DNA of 19,358 bases. It comes from an uncultured Rubrobacteraceae bacterium (GTDB lineage: Bacteria > Actinomycetota > Rubrobacteria > Rubrobacterales > Rubrobacteraceae). Below the pieces are notes generated by a model. That model worked only from the letters and a program-made list of their open reading frames with translations. It made no database searches and was not told the origin of the DNA. A program made the translations under genes and the position numbers. Below are positions 1-7,151 of the stretch, piece after piece. The stretch covers positions 1-19,358 of the forward strand of contig CADCUW010000092.1 of the NCBI GenBank assembly GCA_902805985.1, in the 5' to 3' direction. The stretch's first letter is position 1. Each line of letters opens with the position of its first letter.

Positions 1-457
1 CATCGGGGTTCCGGCCGAAGAAGCGGTACTCCTTGAAGGCGCCGTCTTCGTCGTAGACGACCGAGAGGGAGCTCGTCGGGGCGTCGGTGGAGGCGATGGT
101 GGGGACGACGACGAGCGGGAGGCCGGCGGGGTGGGCGACCGCCTTCGCGGCGTCTATGGTCTTGCCGCCGCCGATGCCGACTACCGCGTCCGCGCCGTTC
201 TCGGAGGCTGCCGCGGCCACGCGGTCTATCTCTTCGGGGGAGCACTCGCCGCCGAACTCGACGCGGGTGGCGCCGGAGATGGCGTCCAGCGTGCCGCCCA
301 TGATCTCGTCGACTATCGGGTCGCCCAGGATCAGGGGCCGCGTAGAGCCGAGCTGCTCGAGAACCCCCCCGATCCTGCCCACGGCGCCCGCGCCCTGGAT
401 GTATTTGCCTGGCGACGCGAACACCGTCGCCAGCGGCCTCCCACCGTTCTCCTGCAT
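1..457 (-). CDS. gldA: Glycerol dehydrogenase (GldA family), 5' part, runs off the left edge
   Basis: Seen: an open frame starts at ATG 457, preceded by a GGAGGAG ribosome site, and stays open to the window edge (about 152 residues). Motifs follow E. coli GldA as I remember it: SPGKYIQGA (residues 15-23), FGGECSPEEIDR, the nucleotide-binding GIGGGKTIDAAKAVAH, and PTIASTDAP-SSLSVVYDEDG. Known of the family: iron- or zinc-dependent alcohol dehydrogenases of this group oxidise glycerol to dihydroxyacetone with NAD and also interconvert 1,2-propanediol and hydroxyacetone (acetol). Context: last visible gene of the divergent iclR-ferredoxin-109aa-gldA run, 35 bases after the 109-residue gene. Inference: because PrmABCD/MimABCD-type enzymes can oxidise acetone to acetol, this enzyme may handle a C3 hydroxyketone made by the neighbouring pathway. 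The metal-binding His residues would lie in the unseen C-terminal half. Confidence 0.9.
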   Translation of the reverse strand, partial: MQENGGRPLATVFASPGKYIQGAGAVGRIGGVLEQLGSTRPLILGDPIVDEIMGGTLDAISGATRVEFGGECSPEEIDRVAAAASENGADAVVGIGGGKTIDAAKAVAHPAGLPLVVVPTIASTDAPTSSLSVVYDEDGAFKEYRFFGRNPD

Positions 458-492
458 CTCGCGCGCTCCTCCATTGTCGTGAGTGGTACTGA

Positions 493-822
493 CTACCTGA
501 CGCCGTCACCCTTCGCCTGTTTGGCGTTCTCGAGGTCGATCTGCTTTCGCACCTCCGCCGGCGGCCCCTGGACGTAGAGCACGGCCCCCCAGGACATGAA
601 GATGGTAGGGTCCCCCGGGTTGCGCTTCACCTCGATGCCTAAGTTCCCGTAGTCCTCAAGAAGGAACGAGGCGGTCACGGCCTCGGGTTTGTCCCTCACC
701 GGCTTGGCCGGCTTGTCGGCGTCGAGGTTCGGGCCCGCCATATAGGAGACGAAGACCCAGTAGTTCAGCCACTCGGAGAGTATCGGCGTCTTCGCGGACG
801 GACCGTCGCTCGTGGTCTGCAT
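493..822 (-). CDS. Unrecognised 109-residue protein beside ferredoxin
   Basis: I do not recognise this family. Seen: 109 residues, no cysteines, no signal peptide; one aromatic-rich stretch (EWLNYWVFVSYMAG, about residues 17-30), a central FLLEDYGNLGIEVKRNPGDP segment and a charged C-terminus. The stretch IFMSWGAVLYVQG (about 74-86) is hydrophobic but broken by polar residues, so a soluble beta-rich fold seems more likely than a membrane anchor. Start: ATG 822 shares its first base with the ferredoxin stop (TGATG), with GAGAGG about 8 bases upstream, so the two genes are probably translationally coupled. That coupling suggests a partner or accessory protein of the ferredoxin; this is inference from position only. 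It does not look like a MmoB/PrmD coupling protein. Confidence 0.75.
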   Translation of the reverse strand: MQTTSDGPSAKTPILSEWLNYWVFVSYMAGPNLDADKPAKPVRDKPEAVTASFLLEDYGNLGIEVKRNPGDPTIFMSWGAVLYVQGPPAEVRKQIDLENAKQAKGDGVR

Positions 823-1187
823 CAGTATGGCCTCTCTATCCAGACGGGCTCGGGTGTGATCTCCTCCTCGGGCTTGCCCCCGGCGGAGTTGGCCTTGCTA
901 CCGCTCACGGTCAGCCCCACGCGCAGCTTCATGTCTTCTTCGCACAGAATCTGGCACGAGAGCCGCTCCTTCTCCAGGAGATCCCGCATCTGCAGCGCCA
1001 TCATCTCGGCCTGCGTCATGTCCTCGGGCTCCCCCTCCAGAAACGCCACCCGGCACGTAGTGCAGTGCGCGTAGCTCCCGCACTGGTGCTGGATGTCCAC
1101 GCCGGCGTCCTCCTCGATGGCGAGGACGAGCCGCTTGCCCTCCTCGACGTCCACCGGCTCGGCCCCCTCGACCTCTAACCTCGGCAA
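822..1187 (-). CDS. 2Fe-2S ferredoxin (plant/adrenodoxin-like fold)
   Basis: Electron carrier of 121 residues. Seen: the cluster ligands are C36, C42, C45 and C78, in the order C-x5-C-x2-C then RLSCQ, as in chloroplast-type and adrenodoxin-type ferredoxins; the rest of the domain (EVDGAEP-like N-terminus, VDVEEGKRLVLAIEEDAG) fits. A tail of about 35 residues after the domain is polar and Pro/Glu-rich. Start: TTG 1187 with GGGGAA upstream; no better ATG is available. Context: 33 bases after the iclR stop and coupled to the 109-residue gene. The reductase at 4440-5531 already carries its own 2Fe-2S domain, so this ferredoxin is surplus to the standard four-component monooxygenase. It may serve another enzyme in the pathway or be an alternative electron route; that is inference. 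Confidence 0.9.
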   Translation of the reverse strand: MPRLEVEGAEPVDVEEGKRLVLAIEEDAGVDIQHQCGSYAHCTTCRVAFLEGEPEDMTQAEMMALQMRDLLEKERLSCQILCEEDMKLRVGLTVSGSKANSAGGKPEEEITPEPVWIERPY

Positions 1188-1220
1188 ACCGTTCCCCTCT
1201 CGTTGCGTGTTTGCATCTCT

Positions 1221-2033
1221 CTACCGCCCGTTCTGGATCAGCACGGAGGCCTCCCGCCCGGCCCACTGGACGAGCTCGATGAGGTGCCTCTGCCCCTCCT
1301 CCCTGATGCGCCGGGGCGTGGTCGAGAGCCCTATCGCCCCCTCCACCTTGCCGTTCTCGTCCTGCACGGGCGCCGCCACGCAGCACAGGTTCAGCGCGAA
1401 CTCCTCGAAGTCCGTCGCCAGCCCAACCATCCGCGCCTTGTTGAGCTGCGCGTGCAAAAGCGCCGGCTGGGTGATGGTCCTTGGCGTGAACGCCTCCAGC
1501 CCGTGGTCGTCAACGTAATCGTCGACGTACGCGGACCCCTGGCCGGCCAGCAGCACCTTGCCCAGAGCCAGCGCGTGCGTCGCCCCCTGGAAGCCCGGCG
1601 TGACCCCCACGGGCGGCCCGTCCGGCGGGGCCTTGACCTGCGTGACGGTGACCTCCCCGTCCGAGAGCACCGCCGTGTAGACATTCCGGCACGACCGCCG
1701 GGCCAGCTCCGCCACGACGGGTTCGATGGTGGCGTCGAGGTTGCTCCTCGCGTTGTGCTTGAGCGCGGCGACCGCGGGACCCAGCCTGTAGCCCCCGTTC
1801 TTCGGGACCCTGTCGATGTACCCCTCCTCCACGAGTATGTGCAGCAGGTAGTAGCAGTTGGAGAGGCTTGTCTCTATCTCCCGGGCCAGTTGCTTCGCCG
1901 TGAGATCCTCACCGCGCCGGCTGACGAGGTCTATGATCTTGAAGACCCGACGCACGCTCCGGAATTTCGGTCCGGTCTCCAACTCTCGTGCGGGCGCAGA
2001 ACCGTTGGCCCTCTCCGAAAAATGCCGCCTCAT
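1221..2033 (-). CDS. IclR-family transcriptional regulator
   Basis: 270-residue DNA-binding regulator. Seen: a winged helix-turn-helix at about residues 28-92 (LTAKQLAREIETSLSNCYYLL, then GYIDRVPKNGGYRLG for the wing), then an IclR effector domain (about 100-265) with HALALGKVLLAG, a DDHGLEAFTPRTIT segment and AAPVQDENGKVEGAIGLS. Length is usual for the family. Start: ATG 2033 with GGGGTGA about 8 bases upstream. Context: transcribed away from the hydroxylase gene, so the two share the 2034-2330 control region with the palindrome at 2151-2169. A weak - strand promoter (TTGCGC 2125-2120, CAAAAT 2103-2098, 16-bp spacer) may drive it. Inference: it is the best candidate to bind the palindromes ahead of the three monooxygenase units. 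Family members can activate or repress; the site position favours activation. In mycobacterial mim loci the regulator (MimR) is, as I recall, of another family. Confidence 0.93.
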   Translation of the reverse strand: MRRHFSERANGSAPARELETGPKFRSVRRVFKIIDLVSRRGEDLTAKQLAREIETSLSNCYYLLHILVEEGYIDRVPKNGGYRLGPAVAALKHNARSNLDATIEPVVAELARRSCRNVYTAVLSDGEVTVTQVKAPPDGPPVGVTPGFQGATHALALGKVLLAGQGSAYVDDYVDDHGLEAFTPRTITQPALLHAQLNKARMVGLATDFEEFALNLCCVAAPVQDENGKVEGAIGLSTTPRRIREEGQRHLIELVQWAGREASVLIQNGR

Positions 2034-2150
2034 TGACGGTCACCCCGATCTCGCACCCCTCTCTCGAGGCGCGGTGGATTGCCTTTCCCTTAACCTGATT
2101 TTGTAACACCTGCTCCCTCGCGCAAGCCCTCTACCCCTTTACGTGTAATT

Positions 2151-2169
2151 TTTCTCACACTGTTGGAAA
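2151..2169. promoter_or_regulatory. Palindromic operator O1 ahead of the hydroxylase gene
   Basis: TTTCTCACACTGTTGGAAA is a dyad: TTTC-nn-ACA-n-TGT-nn-GAAA, symmetric about base 2160 except the n positions. It shares 13 identical bases (ACACTGTTGGAAA) with the site at 4268-4280, and TGTTGGAAA with the site at 8681-8689. Its centre lies 48 bp upstream of the first base of the -10 hexamer at 2208, about -60 from the expected transcript start. It lies between the divergent iclR and the hydroxylase gene, so it could serve both. Confidence 0.75.
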
Positions 2170-2184
2170 AATGGTTCGGTGGCC

Positions 2185-2213
2185 TTTGCCGGCCCCGACG
2201 CCGGACATAAGAT
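2185..2213 (+). promoter_or_regulatory. Putative sigma-70-type promoter of the hydroxylase large-subunit gene
   Basis: TTTGCC (2185-2190) and TAAGAT (2208-2213) are separated by 17 bp; TTGCCG one base later with a 16-bp spacer is an equal reading. The predicted transcript start near 2220 gives a leader of about 110 bases. The match to consensus is moderate, which suits a promoter needing an activator at the upstream palindrome. Confidence 0.55.
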
Positions 2214-2242
2214 GGCTTTGTAAGAAAGGGAACTTGCAAGGT

Positions 2243-2314
2243 ATGCCGTCGGGAAAACGGAGGAGGTACGGGCGAGGACACTGCCAGGAAGCACGTTTGG
2301 TAGCCCGACTCTAG
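2243..2314 (+). CDS. Possible 23-codon leader ORF
   Basis: ATG 2243 to TAG 2312-2314 encodes a short basic peptide (starts [12 protein letters not shown], one Cys, ends VARL). It lies wholly in the predicted leader and stops 16 bases before the GTG of the hydroxylase gene; its stop codon sits just before that gene's AAGGAG ribosome site. It has only a poor ribosome site of its own (CAAGG one base from the ATG, or AAAGGG about 12 away). It may be chance; if translated it could couple to the downstream gene. Confidence 0.2.
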   Translation: MPSGKRRRYGRGHCQEARLVARL

Positions 2315-2330
2315 AAAGGAGTCATTCTAC

Positions 2331-3968
2331 GTGGCCCGAAGAAGCGTAACCAAGGCACACAAGAAGATCCAGGAACTCTCCTGGGAGCCGACTTTCGTCG
2401 AGAAAGACCCGAAGTACAAGACCGACTACGTGCTCGAAAAGGGTTCGCAGAAGGACCCGATGAAGCAGGTAATGCAGTCGTACTTCACCATGCAAGAGGA
2501 GAAGGACCACAGGGTGTACGGCGCCGTAGACGGTGCTGTGCGCGGGAACATGTGGCGTCAGGTGCAGCCGAGGTGGATGGAGTGGCAGAAGCTCTTCCTC
2601 TCCATCATCCCCTTCCCCGAGATCTCCGCGGCCAGGGCGATGCCGCTCCTGACGGAGGCGGTGCCCAACACGGAGATCCACAACGGGCTTGCGCTCCAGA
2701 TGATCGACGAGGTCCGCCACTCGACGATCCAGATGAACCTCAAGCGCGAGTACATGAAGAACTACATCGACCCGGCGGGGTTCGACATCACCGAGAAGGC
2801 GTTCTCCAACAACTACGCCGGGACCATCGGCCGTCAGTTCGGCGAGGGTTTCATAACGGGTGATGCGATCACGGCCTGCAACATCTACCTCCAGGTCGTC
2901 GCGGAGACCGCCTTTACGAACACCTTGTTCGTGGCGATGCCGTCGGAGGCTGCGGCCAACGGCGACTACCTGCTGCCGACGGTGTTCCTCTCGGTCCAGT
3001 CCGACGAATCCAGGCACATGAACAACGGCTACGGCACGCTCCTGATGGCGCTCGCGAACGACGAGAACAAGGACCTCCTAGAGCGCGACCTGATCTACTC
3101 GCTCTGGAACCAGCACGCCGTCGTCGACGCCGCCATCGGCGTGTTCATCGAGTACGGAACCAAGGACCGCCGCAAGGACCGCGAGTCCTACGCGGAGATG
3201 TGGCGCCGCTGGTACTACGACGACTACTACCGCAGCTACCTGGTGCCGCTCGAGAAGTACGGTCTCAAGGTCCCCCACGAGGTTGTCGAGGAGGGCTGGA
3301 ACCGGATCTGGAACAAGGGCTACGTGCACAAGGTCGCCCAATTCTTCGCAACCGGCTGGCCGGTCAACTACTGGCGCATAGACCCGATGACCGAGGAAGA
3401 CTTCGAGTGGTTCGAGCACAAGTACCCAGGCTGGTACAACGAGTTCGGCCAGTGGTGGGAGCACTACAGCTCGCTCTCGGAGCCCAACGGCCACAAGCCG
3501 ATAGCCTTCGAGGACACGGGCTACGTGTACCCGCACCGCTGCTGGAGCTGCATGGTCCCGTGCCTGATCCGCGAGGATACGGTCATGGACTTTGTCGACG
3601 GCCAGTGGAGGACCTACTGCCACGAGTACTGCCACTGGACGGACACGGTCGCCTTCCGGGACACCTACAAGGGCCGCCCGACGCCCGCCATGGGCAAGAT
3701 GACCGGCAAGCGCGAGTGGGAGACCCTCTACCACGGCTGGGACCTCGCCGACATTCAGCAGGACCTCGGCTACGTCCGGGACGACGGCAAGACCCTCGTC
3801 CCCCAGCCCCACGTCCTCTTCGACGAGAAGAAGATGTGGACCCTCGACAATATGCGGGGCATCGAGTTCCAGAGCCCGAACGTCCTGCTCAACCAGATGT
3901 CCGACGAAGAGCGCGAGAAGCACATGGCGGAGTACAAGCAAGGCTTCACCATCAACACGAGCTACTAA
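2331..3968 (+). CDS. prmA: Propane/acetone-type soluble diiron monooxygenase, hydroxylase large (alpha) subunit
   Basis: Catalytic subunit (545 residues) of a soluble diiron monooxygenase of the PrmA/MimA group; known members oxidise propane to 2-propanol, and some act on acetone or phenol. Seen: six iron ligands at E97, E127, H130, E192, E226 and H229 (EVRH and ESRH motifs); the spacings 30-3-62-34-3 equal those of methane monooxygenase (114, 144, 147, 209, 243, 246). The conserved run [20 protein letters not shown] lies between. A C-terminal Cys/His cluster (C404, C407, C411, C430, C434) resembles a YHS-like metal-binding domain. Start: GTG 2331 with AAGGAG 9 bases upstream, giving [10 protein letters not shown] as in relatives. 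Context: unlike the usual contiguous operon, a terminator and about 470 bases separate it from the reductase gene. Alternative symbol mimA; substrate cannot be read from sequence alone. Confidence 0.96.
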   Translation: MARRSVTKAHKKIQELSWEPTFVEKDPKYKTDYVLEKGSQKDPMKQVMQSYFTMQEEKDHRVYGAVDGAVRGNMWRQVQPRWMEWQKLFLSIIPFPEISAARAMPLLTEAVPNTEIHNGLALQMIDEVRHSTIQMNLKREYMKNYIDPAGFDITEKAFSNNYAGTIGRQFGEGFITGDAITACNIYLQVVAETAFTNTLFVAMPSEAAANGDYLLPTVFLSVQSDESRHMNNGYGTLLMALANDENKDLLERDLIYSLWNQHAVVDAAIGVFIEYGTKDRRKDRESYAEMWRRWYYDDYYRSYLVPLEKYGLKVPHEVVEEGWNRIWNKGYVHKVAQFFATGWPVNYWRIDPMTEEDFEWFEHKYPGWYNEFGQWWEHYSSLSEPNGHKPIAFEDTGYVYPHRCWSCMVPCLIREDTVMDFVDGQWRTYCHEYCHWTDTVAFRDTYKGRPTPAMGKMTGKREWETLYHGWDLADIQQDLGYVRDDGKTLVPQPHVLFDEKKMWTLDNMRGIEFQSPNVLLNQMSDEEREKHMAEYKQGFTINTSY

Positions 3969-3990
3969 CCGTCCACGACATCCGAAAGGC

Positions 3991-4015
3991 GAGCGGCCGG
4001 GCAAACCGGCCGCTC
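3991..4015 (+). terminator. Probable intrinsic terminator after the hydroxylase large-subunit gene
   Basis: A 10-bp perfect stem (GAGCGGCCGG / CCGGCCGCTC) with loop GCAAA begins 23 bases after the stop codon and is followed by a pyrimidine run (TCTCTTT). It separates the large-subunit transcript from the reductase operon. Confidence 0.7.
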
Positions 4016-4261
4016 TCTCTTTGCGCCGCAAGCGAAGATACCGGAGCTTGAAATTCCTGCCTCCAAGGAACGGCGCGGGCTTTTTTGACCGGACCGTTTC
4101 GCGTGCGTAGGATCCAGGCCGGAAAGGGAATCGCAGGAACGAGAGCCAAGAGCAGGTCGCCGTCGGCGGGGAGGCGGGCGCGAGAAACACACGGCGGCCC
4201 GGTCTCTAAAGAGCGCCGCCGATCTCACCGAGCGGTCTCCCCTCGCGCCTCACGGTCCTCG
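4016..4261. other. Intergenic stretch with no recognised gene
   Basis: About 246 bases between the terminator and the O2 palindrome. Small open frames here have atypical, Arg/Ser-rich composition and no ribosome site. A TTTTTT run at 4081-4086 follows a GC-rich stretch but no convincing stem precedes it. I see no RNA gene or repeat. Confidence 0.5.
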
Positions 4262-4280
4262 ATTCCGACACTGTTGGAAA
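4262..4280. promoter_or_regulatory. Distal palindromic operator O2 ahead of the reductase operon
   Basis: The core TTCCGACACTGTTGGAA (4263-4279) is the most symmetric copy: TTCC-n-ACA-n-TGT-n-GGAA, centre 4271. It is about 107 bp upstream of the predicted transcript start and exactly 48 bp (centre to centre) upstream of the weaker copy O3. Confidence 0.7.
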
Positions 4281-4310
4281 TTCTCCGTATTTCGTACACG
4301 CACCCGTAAA

Positions 4311-4327
4311 TCCCAACACTTGAGGAA
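4311..4327. promoter_or_regulatory. Proximal, weaker operator O3 ahead of the reductase operon
   Basis: TCCCAACACTTGAGGAA matches 9 of the 12 fixed positions of TTC-nn-ACA-n-TGT-nn-GAA. On its own it would be unconvincing. Its centre (4319) is 47 bp before the first base of the -10 at 4366, the same spacing as O1 (48) and O4 (47), which is why I call it. Confidence 0.55.
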
Positions 4328-4342
4328 TCGATTGGCACTATT

Positions 4343-4371
4343 TTGACGTGGCCTTGTTGCGTGTATACGAT
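4343..4371 (+). promoter_or_regulatory. Promoter of the reductase / small subunit / coupling protein operon
   Basis: TTGACG (4343-4348), a 17-bp spacer, then TACGAT (4366-4371); the overlapping TATACG (4364-4369) with a 15-bp spacer is the alternative. This is the best sigma-70-like promoter in the locus. Predicted start is near 4378, leaving a leader of about 60 bases. Confidence 0.65.
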
Positions 4372-4439
4372 CGTGGTTCACCAGGGGTTTAGGGCATACA
4401 CCACAAGACCATGCATAAAAGGGGTTGAGGGGCTTAGTT

Positions 4440-5531
4440 ATGGGAAAGAAGCACAAGGTCCACTTTGAGCCGGTCGGCATCGAGATCGAGGTAGACGAAG
4501 AAGAGACCGTCCTCGATGCGGCGTTCCGGCAGGGCGTCATGTTGATGCATGGCTGTAGGCAGGGGCAGTGCGCGGCGTGCAAGGCGTTTCTGTTGGATGG
4601 CGACATGGAGATGGACCCTTTCTCCACTTTCGCGCTAAACGAGACCGAGGAAGAGGAGGGCTTCGTCCTCCTGTGCAAGTCTTACGCCTACGGCGATCTT
4701 GAGGTCGAGCTCATCGCCTACCACGAGGACATGCTGGAGACGGGTGTTCCGATCCAGATGATTCACGCCGAGGTCCAGGAGATCGAGGCGCTCACGCATG
4801 ACATAAAGCGCCTCGTGCTCAACCTGGTGGATCCCCCGGAGATGAACTTTATCCCGGGGCAGTACGCCGAGCTCTACCTCCCGGGGAGCAACGAGCACCG
4901 GGCCTACTCCATGGCGAACACCACCTCCTCCGCCGAGCGGGCCGAGTTCATCATCAAAGTCTATCCGGGCGGGATGTTCTCAAGTTACCTGGAGGAGGAG
5001 CTCAAGGTCGGGGACAAGATGAAGGTGAAGGTCCCCTTCGGGATGTTCATGCTGCACGAGAAGTCCGAGGGAGACATCATCTTTCTCGGGGGCGGCTCGG
5101 GAATGGCCCCGATCTGGTCCATCCTCAACCACATGGCCGAGAACGGCATCGAGCGGAAGGCCACTTACTACTACGGGGCCAGGACAAAGAAAGACCTCTT
5201 CTTTCTCGACGAGTTAGCGGCGTTGGAGAAAAAGCTGCCAGGTTTCCGTTTCGTGCCGGCGCTCTCGGACCCAGACCCCGACGACGAGTGGGACGGGGAG
5301 ACGGGTTTGATCACGGATGTCCTCAGCCGCCTGGAAGGAGACCTCAGCGGGACGGAGGCGTACCTGGCCGGCCCACCCCCCATGATCGACGCGGCTATCC
5401 CGGTGATCGAGGCGAAGGGCGTGGAGCGGGAGAGCATCTACTTCGACAAGTTCACGACCACGGGGGAGGCGGAAGGGTCCAAGAAAAAAGAAGTGAAAGG
5501 CCCGGAGGCCCCCGAACGACTCGAACAATAG
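4440..5531 (+). CDS. prmB: Monooxygenase reductase component (2Fe-2S / FAD / NADH)
   Basis: Passes electrons from NADH through FAD and a 2Fe-2S centre to the hydroxylase. Seen in 363 residues: an N-terminal ferredoxin domain with C39, C44, C47 and C79 (C-x4-C-x2-C-x31-C), FAD-binding RAYSMAN (154-160), the NAD-binding GGGSGMAP (217-224), and the C-terminal IYFDKF typical of the ferredoxin-NADP reductase superfamily. A Lys/Glu-rich tail of about 20 residues follows. Start: ATG 4440 is preceded by GAGGGG 7 bases away and fits the family; a TTG 15 bases upstream is in frame but less likely. Context: first gene of a three-gene operon with its own promoter. Alternative symbol mimB. Confidence 0.95.
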   Translation: MGKKHKVHFEPVGIEIEVDEEETVLDAAFRQGVMLMHGCRQGQCAACKAFLLDGDMEMDPFSTFALNETEEEEGFVLLCKSYAYGDLEVELIAYHEDMLETGVPIQMIHAEVQEIEALTHDIKRLVLNLVDPPEMNFIPGQYAELYLPGSNEHRAYSMANTTSSAERAEFIIKVYPGGMFSSYLEEELKVGDKMKVKVPFGMFMLHEKSEGDIIFLGGGSGMAPIWSILNHMAENGIERKATYYYGARTKKDLFFLDELAALEKKLPGFRFVPALSDPDPDDEWDGETGLITDVLSRLEGDLSGTEAYLAGPPPMIDAAIPVIEAKGVERESIYFDKFTTTGEAEGSKKKEVKGPEAPERLEQ

Positions 5532-5630
5532 AAGGAGATGCCTATGCTTTGACGGGCAGAGAAGCGACAAATCCAGAGAGAGCATCGTGCGGACAGCAAA
5601 GATCAGTTGGGAAAGGATGGTTGACTGTCT

Positions 5631-6764
5631 GTGAGTGAAGAGAAGGCAATTACCGAAGCGGCGGGACGGGGAACGAGGAGCATACCCCCCATCCGGTTGA
5701 CGGACGCGGAAGCCGGGGCGGCCGAGTTCGCGGGGTCCGGCAGCCGGACGTACAACTACTTCGAGCCCAAGGGGCGTCGCGCCACCAAGTACGAGGACGT
5801 GACGGTCGACGTCCAGCCCGACCCCGACAAGTACCTGACGCAGGGTTGGATCCTCGGGTGGCCCAACGGCGATCTGGGCTACGACGCGACCTGGACGAGC
5901 ATAAAGTCGTCCAACTGGCACGAGTTCCGCGACCCCAACGAGGAGTGGGAGAAGACGTACTACGTCAACAACTCGAACTCCGTCCGCCAGATCACGCAGA
6001 GCATCGAGAACGCCAAGTCAGAGAACGTGTTCCAGTACTGGAACAAGAGCTGGCTCCCGATCGTCGCCAAGCACGTCAGCGCCTGGTCGCACGTGGATCA
6101 CGGCCTCGGCATGTACGTCTTCATGCCAGCCCAAAGGGCCGCCATGAGCAACATGCTCAACAACGCCATCGCCGTCAACTGCATGCACAAGCTGCGCACC
6201 GCCCAGGACATCATCCTCTACAACCTGGAGATAAGCGAGATCTTCTCCGAGGACGAGTTCGACCCGACCATCCATCAAGAAACCTGGATGAACGATCCGT
6301 CCTGGCAGGGCGTGCGCGAGAACGTGGAGCGCATAATCAACGCCAAGGACTGGGCTGAGACCACCTTCGCGGCCAACATTATCCTGGAGCCGCTCGTCGG
6401 CGAGCTGTTCCGCAGCCAGTTCGTGATGCGGTTCGCCCCCCTGCACGGCGATTCGCTGACCGGCTCGGTGATCGGCGTGAGCGAGAGGGAGTTCAACGAG
6501 CGCGACCTCCGCTACACCAAGGAGATGTTCCGGGTCTTCGGCGAGGACGAAGTCCACGGCGAGGAGAACCGCCAGCTCATGCAGGAGTGGCTCGCCCGCT
6601 GGACGCCCTACAGCGTCGCCGCCGCCAAGGGACTCGCACCCATCTGGTCCGAGCCCGAGGCCAAGCCGGTGAGCTTCGAGGATTCCTACGAAGGGGTCAA
6701 GAGCCGCTTCCAGGGCATCCTCTCCGATCTGCAACTCCAGCTGCCAGAGGAGGTGACCCTGTGA
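5631..6764 (+). CDS. prmC: Monooxygenase hydroxylase small (beta) subunit
   Basis: Structural partner of the large subunit in the dimeric hydroxylase; it has the ferritin-like four-helix fold but no metal site in this family. Seen: 377 residues with the family pattern RTYNYFEPKGRRATKYEDVT (about 39-58), QPDPDKYLTQGWI, LKSS-like IKSSNWHEFRDPNEEWE, NNAIAVN-MHKLRTAQD and LEPLVGELFRSQFVM. No EXXH iron pairs, as expected. Start: GTG 5631, with AAAGGATGG ending 10 bases upstream. A five-codon ATG reading frame (5617-5634) ends over this GTG, so translation may be reinitiated. Context: about 100 bases after the reductase and overlapping the next gene by GTGA. Alternative symbol mimC. Confidence 0.94.
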   Translation: MSEEKAITEAAGRGTRSIPPIRLTDAEAGAAEFAGSGSRTYNYFEPKGRRATKYEDVTVDVQPDPDKYLTQGWILGWPNGDLGYDATWTSIKSSNWHEFRDPNEEWEKTYYVNNSNSVRQITQSIENAKSENVFQYWNKSWLPIVAKHVSAWSHVDHGLGMYVFMPAQRAAMSNMLNNAIAVNCMHKLRTAQDIILYNLEISEIFSEDEFDPTIHQETWMNDPSWQGVRENVERIINAKDWAETTFAANIILEPLVGELFRSQFVMRFAPLHGDSLTGSVIGVSEREFNERDLRYTKEMFRVFGEDEVHGEENRQLMQEWLARWTPYSVAAAKGLAPIWSEPEAKPVSFEDSYEGVKSRFQGILSDLQLQLPEEVTL

Positions 6765-7126
6765 GCGAACGGCCCACCGAAGAACGATTCCAGAGCGACC
6801 GCACCTCGTCCAACAGGTGCGGCGTCACGATGAGCGCCAGCGTCGAGGGCAACGCCATCGCCGAGGTAATGGGCGAGAAGCCCGGGGTTGAGGTCAGCAA
6901 GTACCCGGCCATGATCCGGATAGACGCCGACGACAGGCTCGAGTTCGACATGGACGAGATAGCCGAGGCCCTGGGCGTCGAGGAGTTCACCCCGGAAGAC
7001 TTCGAGATCGAGACCTCCACCCACTACGGGCGGATGGTCAAACAGGACGACCGGGTCCTCCTGTTCGCCAACCCCGAAGATGCCGCCGAGGAAATCGGCT
7101 TCCAACTCCCGGAGGTGAAGCAGTAG
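6761..7126 (+). CDS. prmD: Monooxygenase coupling (regulatory) protein, MmoB/PrmD family
   Basis: Small cofactor-free effector that binds the hydroxylase and tunes oxygen activation and electron transfer. Seen: 121 residues, with CGVTMSASVEGNAIAEVM (about 20-37), the PAMIRIDADDRLEFD strand pair, STHYGRMVKQDDRVLLFANP and the final EDAAEEIGF, all typical of PrmD/MimD. Start: GTG 6761 overlaps the stop of the small-subunit gene (GTGA) and has GGAGGTGA just upstream, so it is translationally coupled; an upstream in-frame extension inside the previous gene is a shadow. Last gene of the unit; a long palindrome follows 25 bases later. Confidence 0.95.
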   Translation: MSERPTEERFQSDRTSSNRCGVTMSASVEGNAIAEVMGEKPGVEVSKYPAMIRIDADDRLEFDMDEIAEALGVEEFTPEDFEIETSTHYGRMVKQDDRVLLFANPEDAAEEIGFQLPEVKQ

Positions 7127-7151
7127 CCCTTCGCTAAACCAGAGCTTTTCT

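Noticed and set aside
493..822. 109-residue protein as a second MmoB-like coupling protein
   Set aside because: It lacks the PAMIRIDA and STHYGRMV type segments seen in the true coupling protein, and the overall pattern does not match.
2151..2190. Sigma-54 promoter reading of the TGTTGGAAA...TTTGCC region
   Set aside because: The GG and GC pairs do not have the fixed -24/-12 spacing, and the same motif upstream of the other units is followed by good -35/-10 elements instead.
3078..4190. Long - strand open frame (370 codons) opposite the hydroxylase gene
   Set aside because: It mirrors the codon structure of the real gene on the other strand, is low in complexity and has no recognisable motif; typical of GC-rich shadows.
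4085..4309. 74-codon + strand frame in the gap before the reductase gene
   Set aside because: No ribosome site, unusual composition, and it runs through operator O2.
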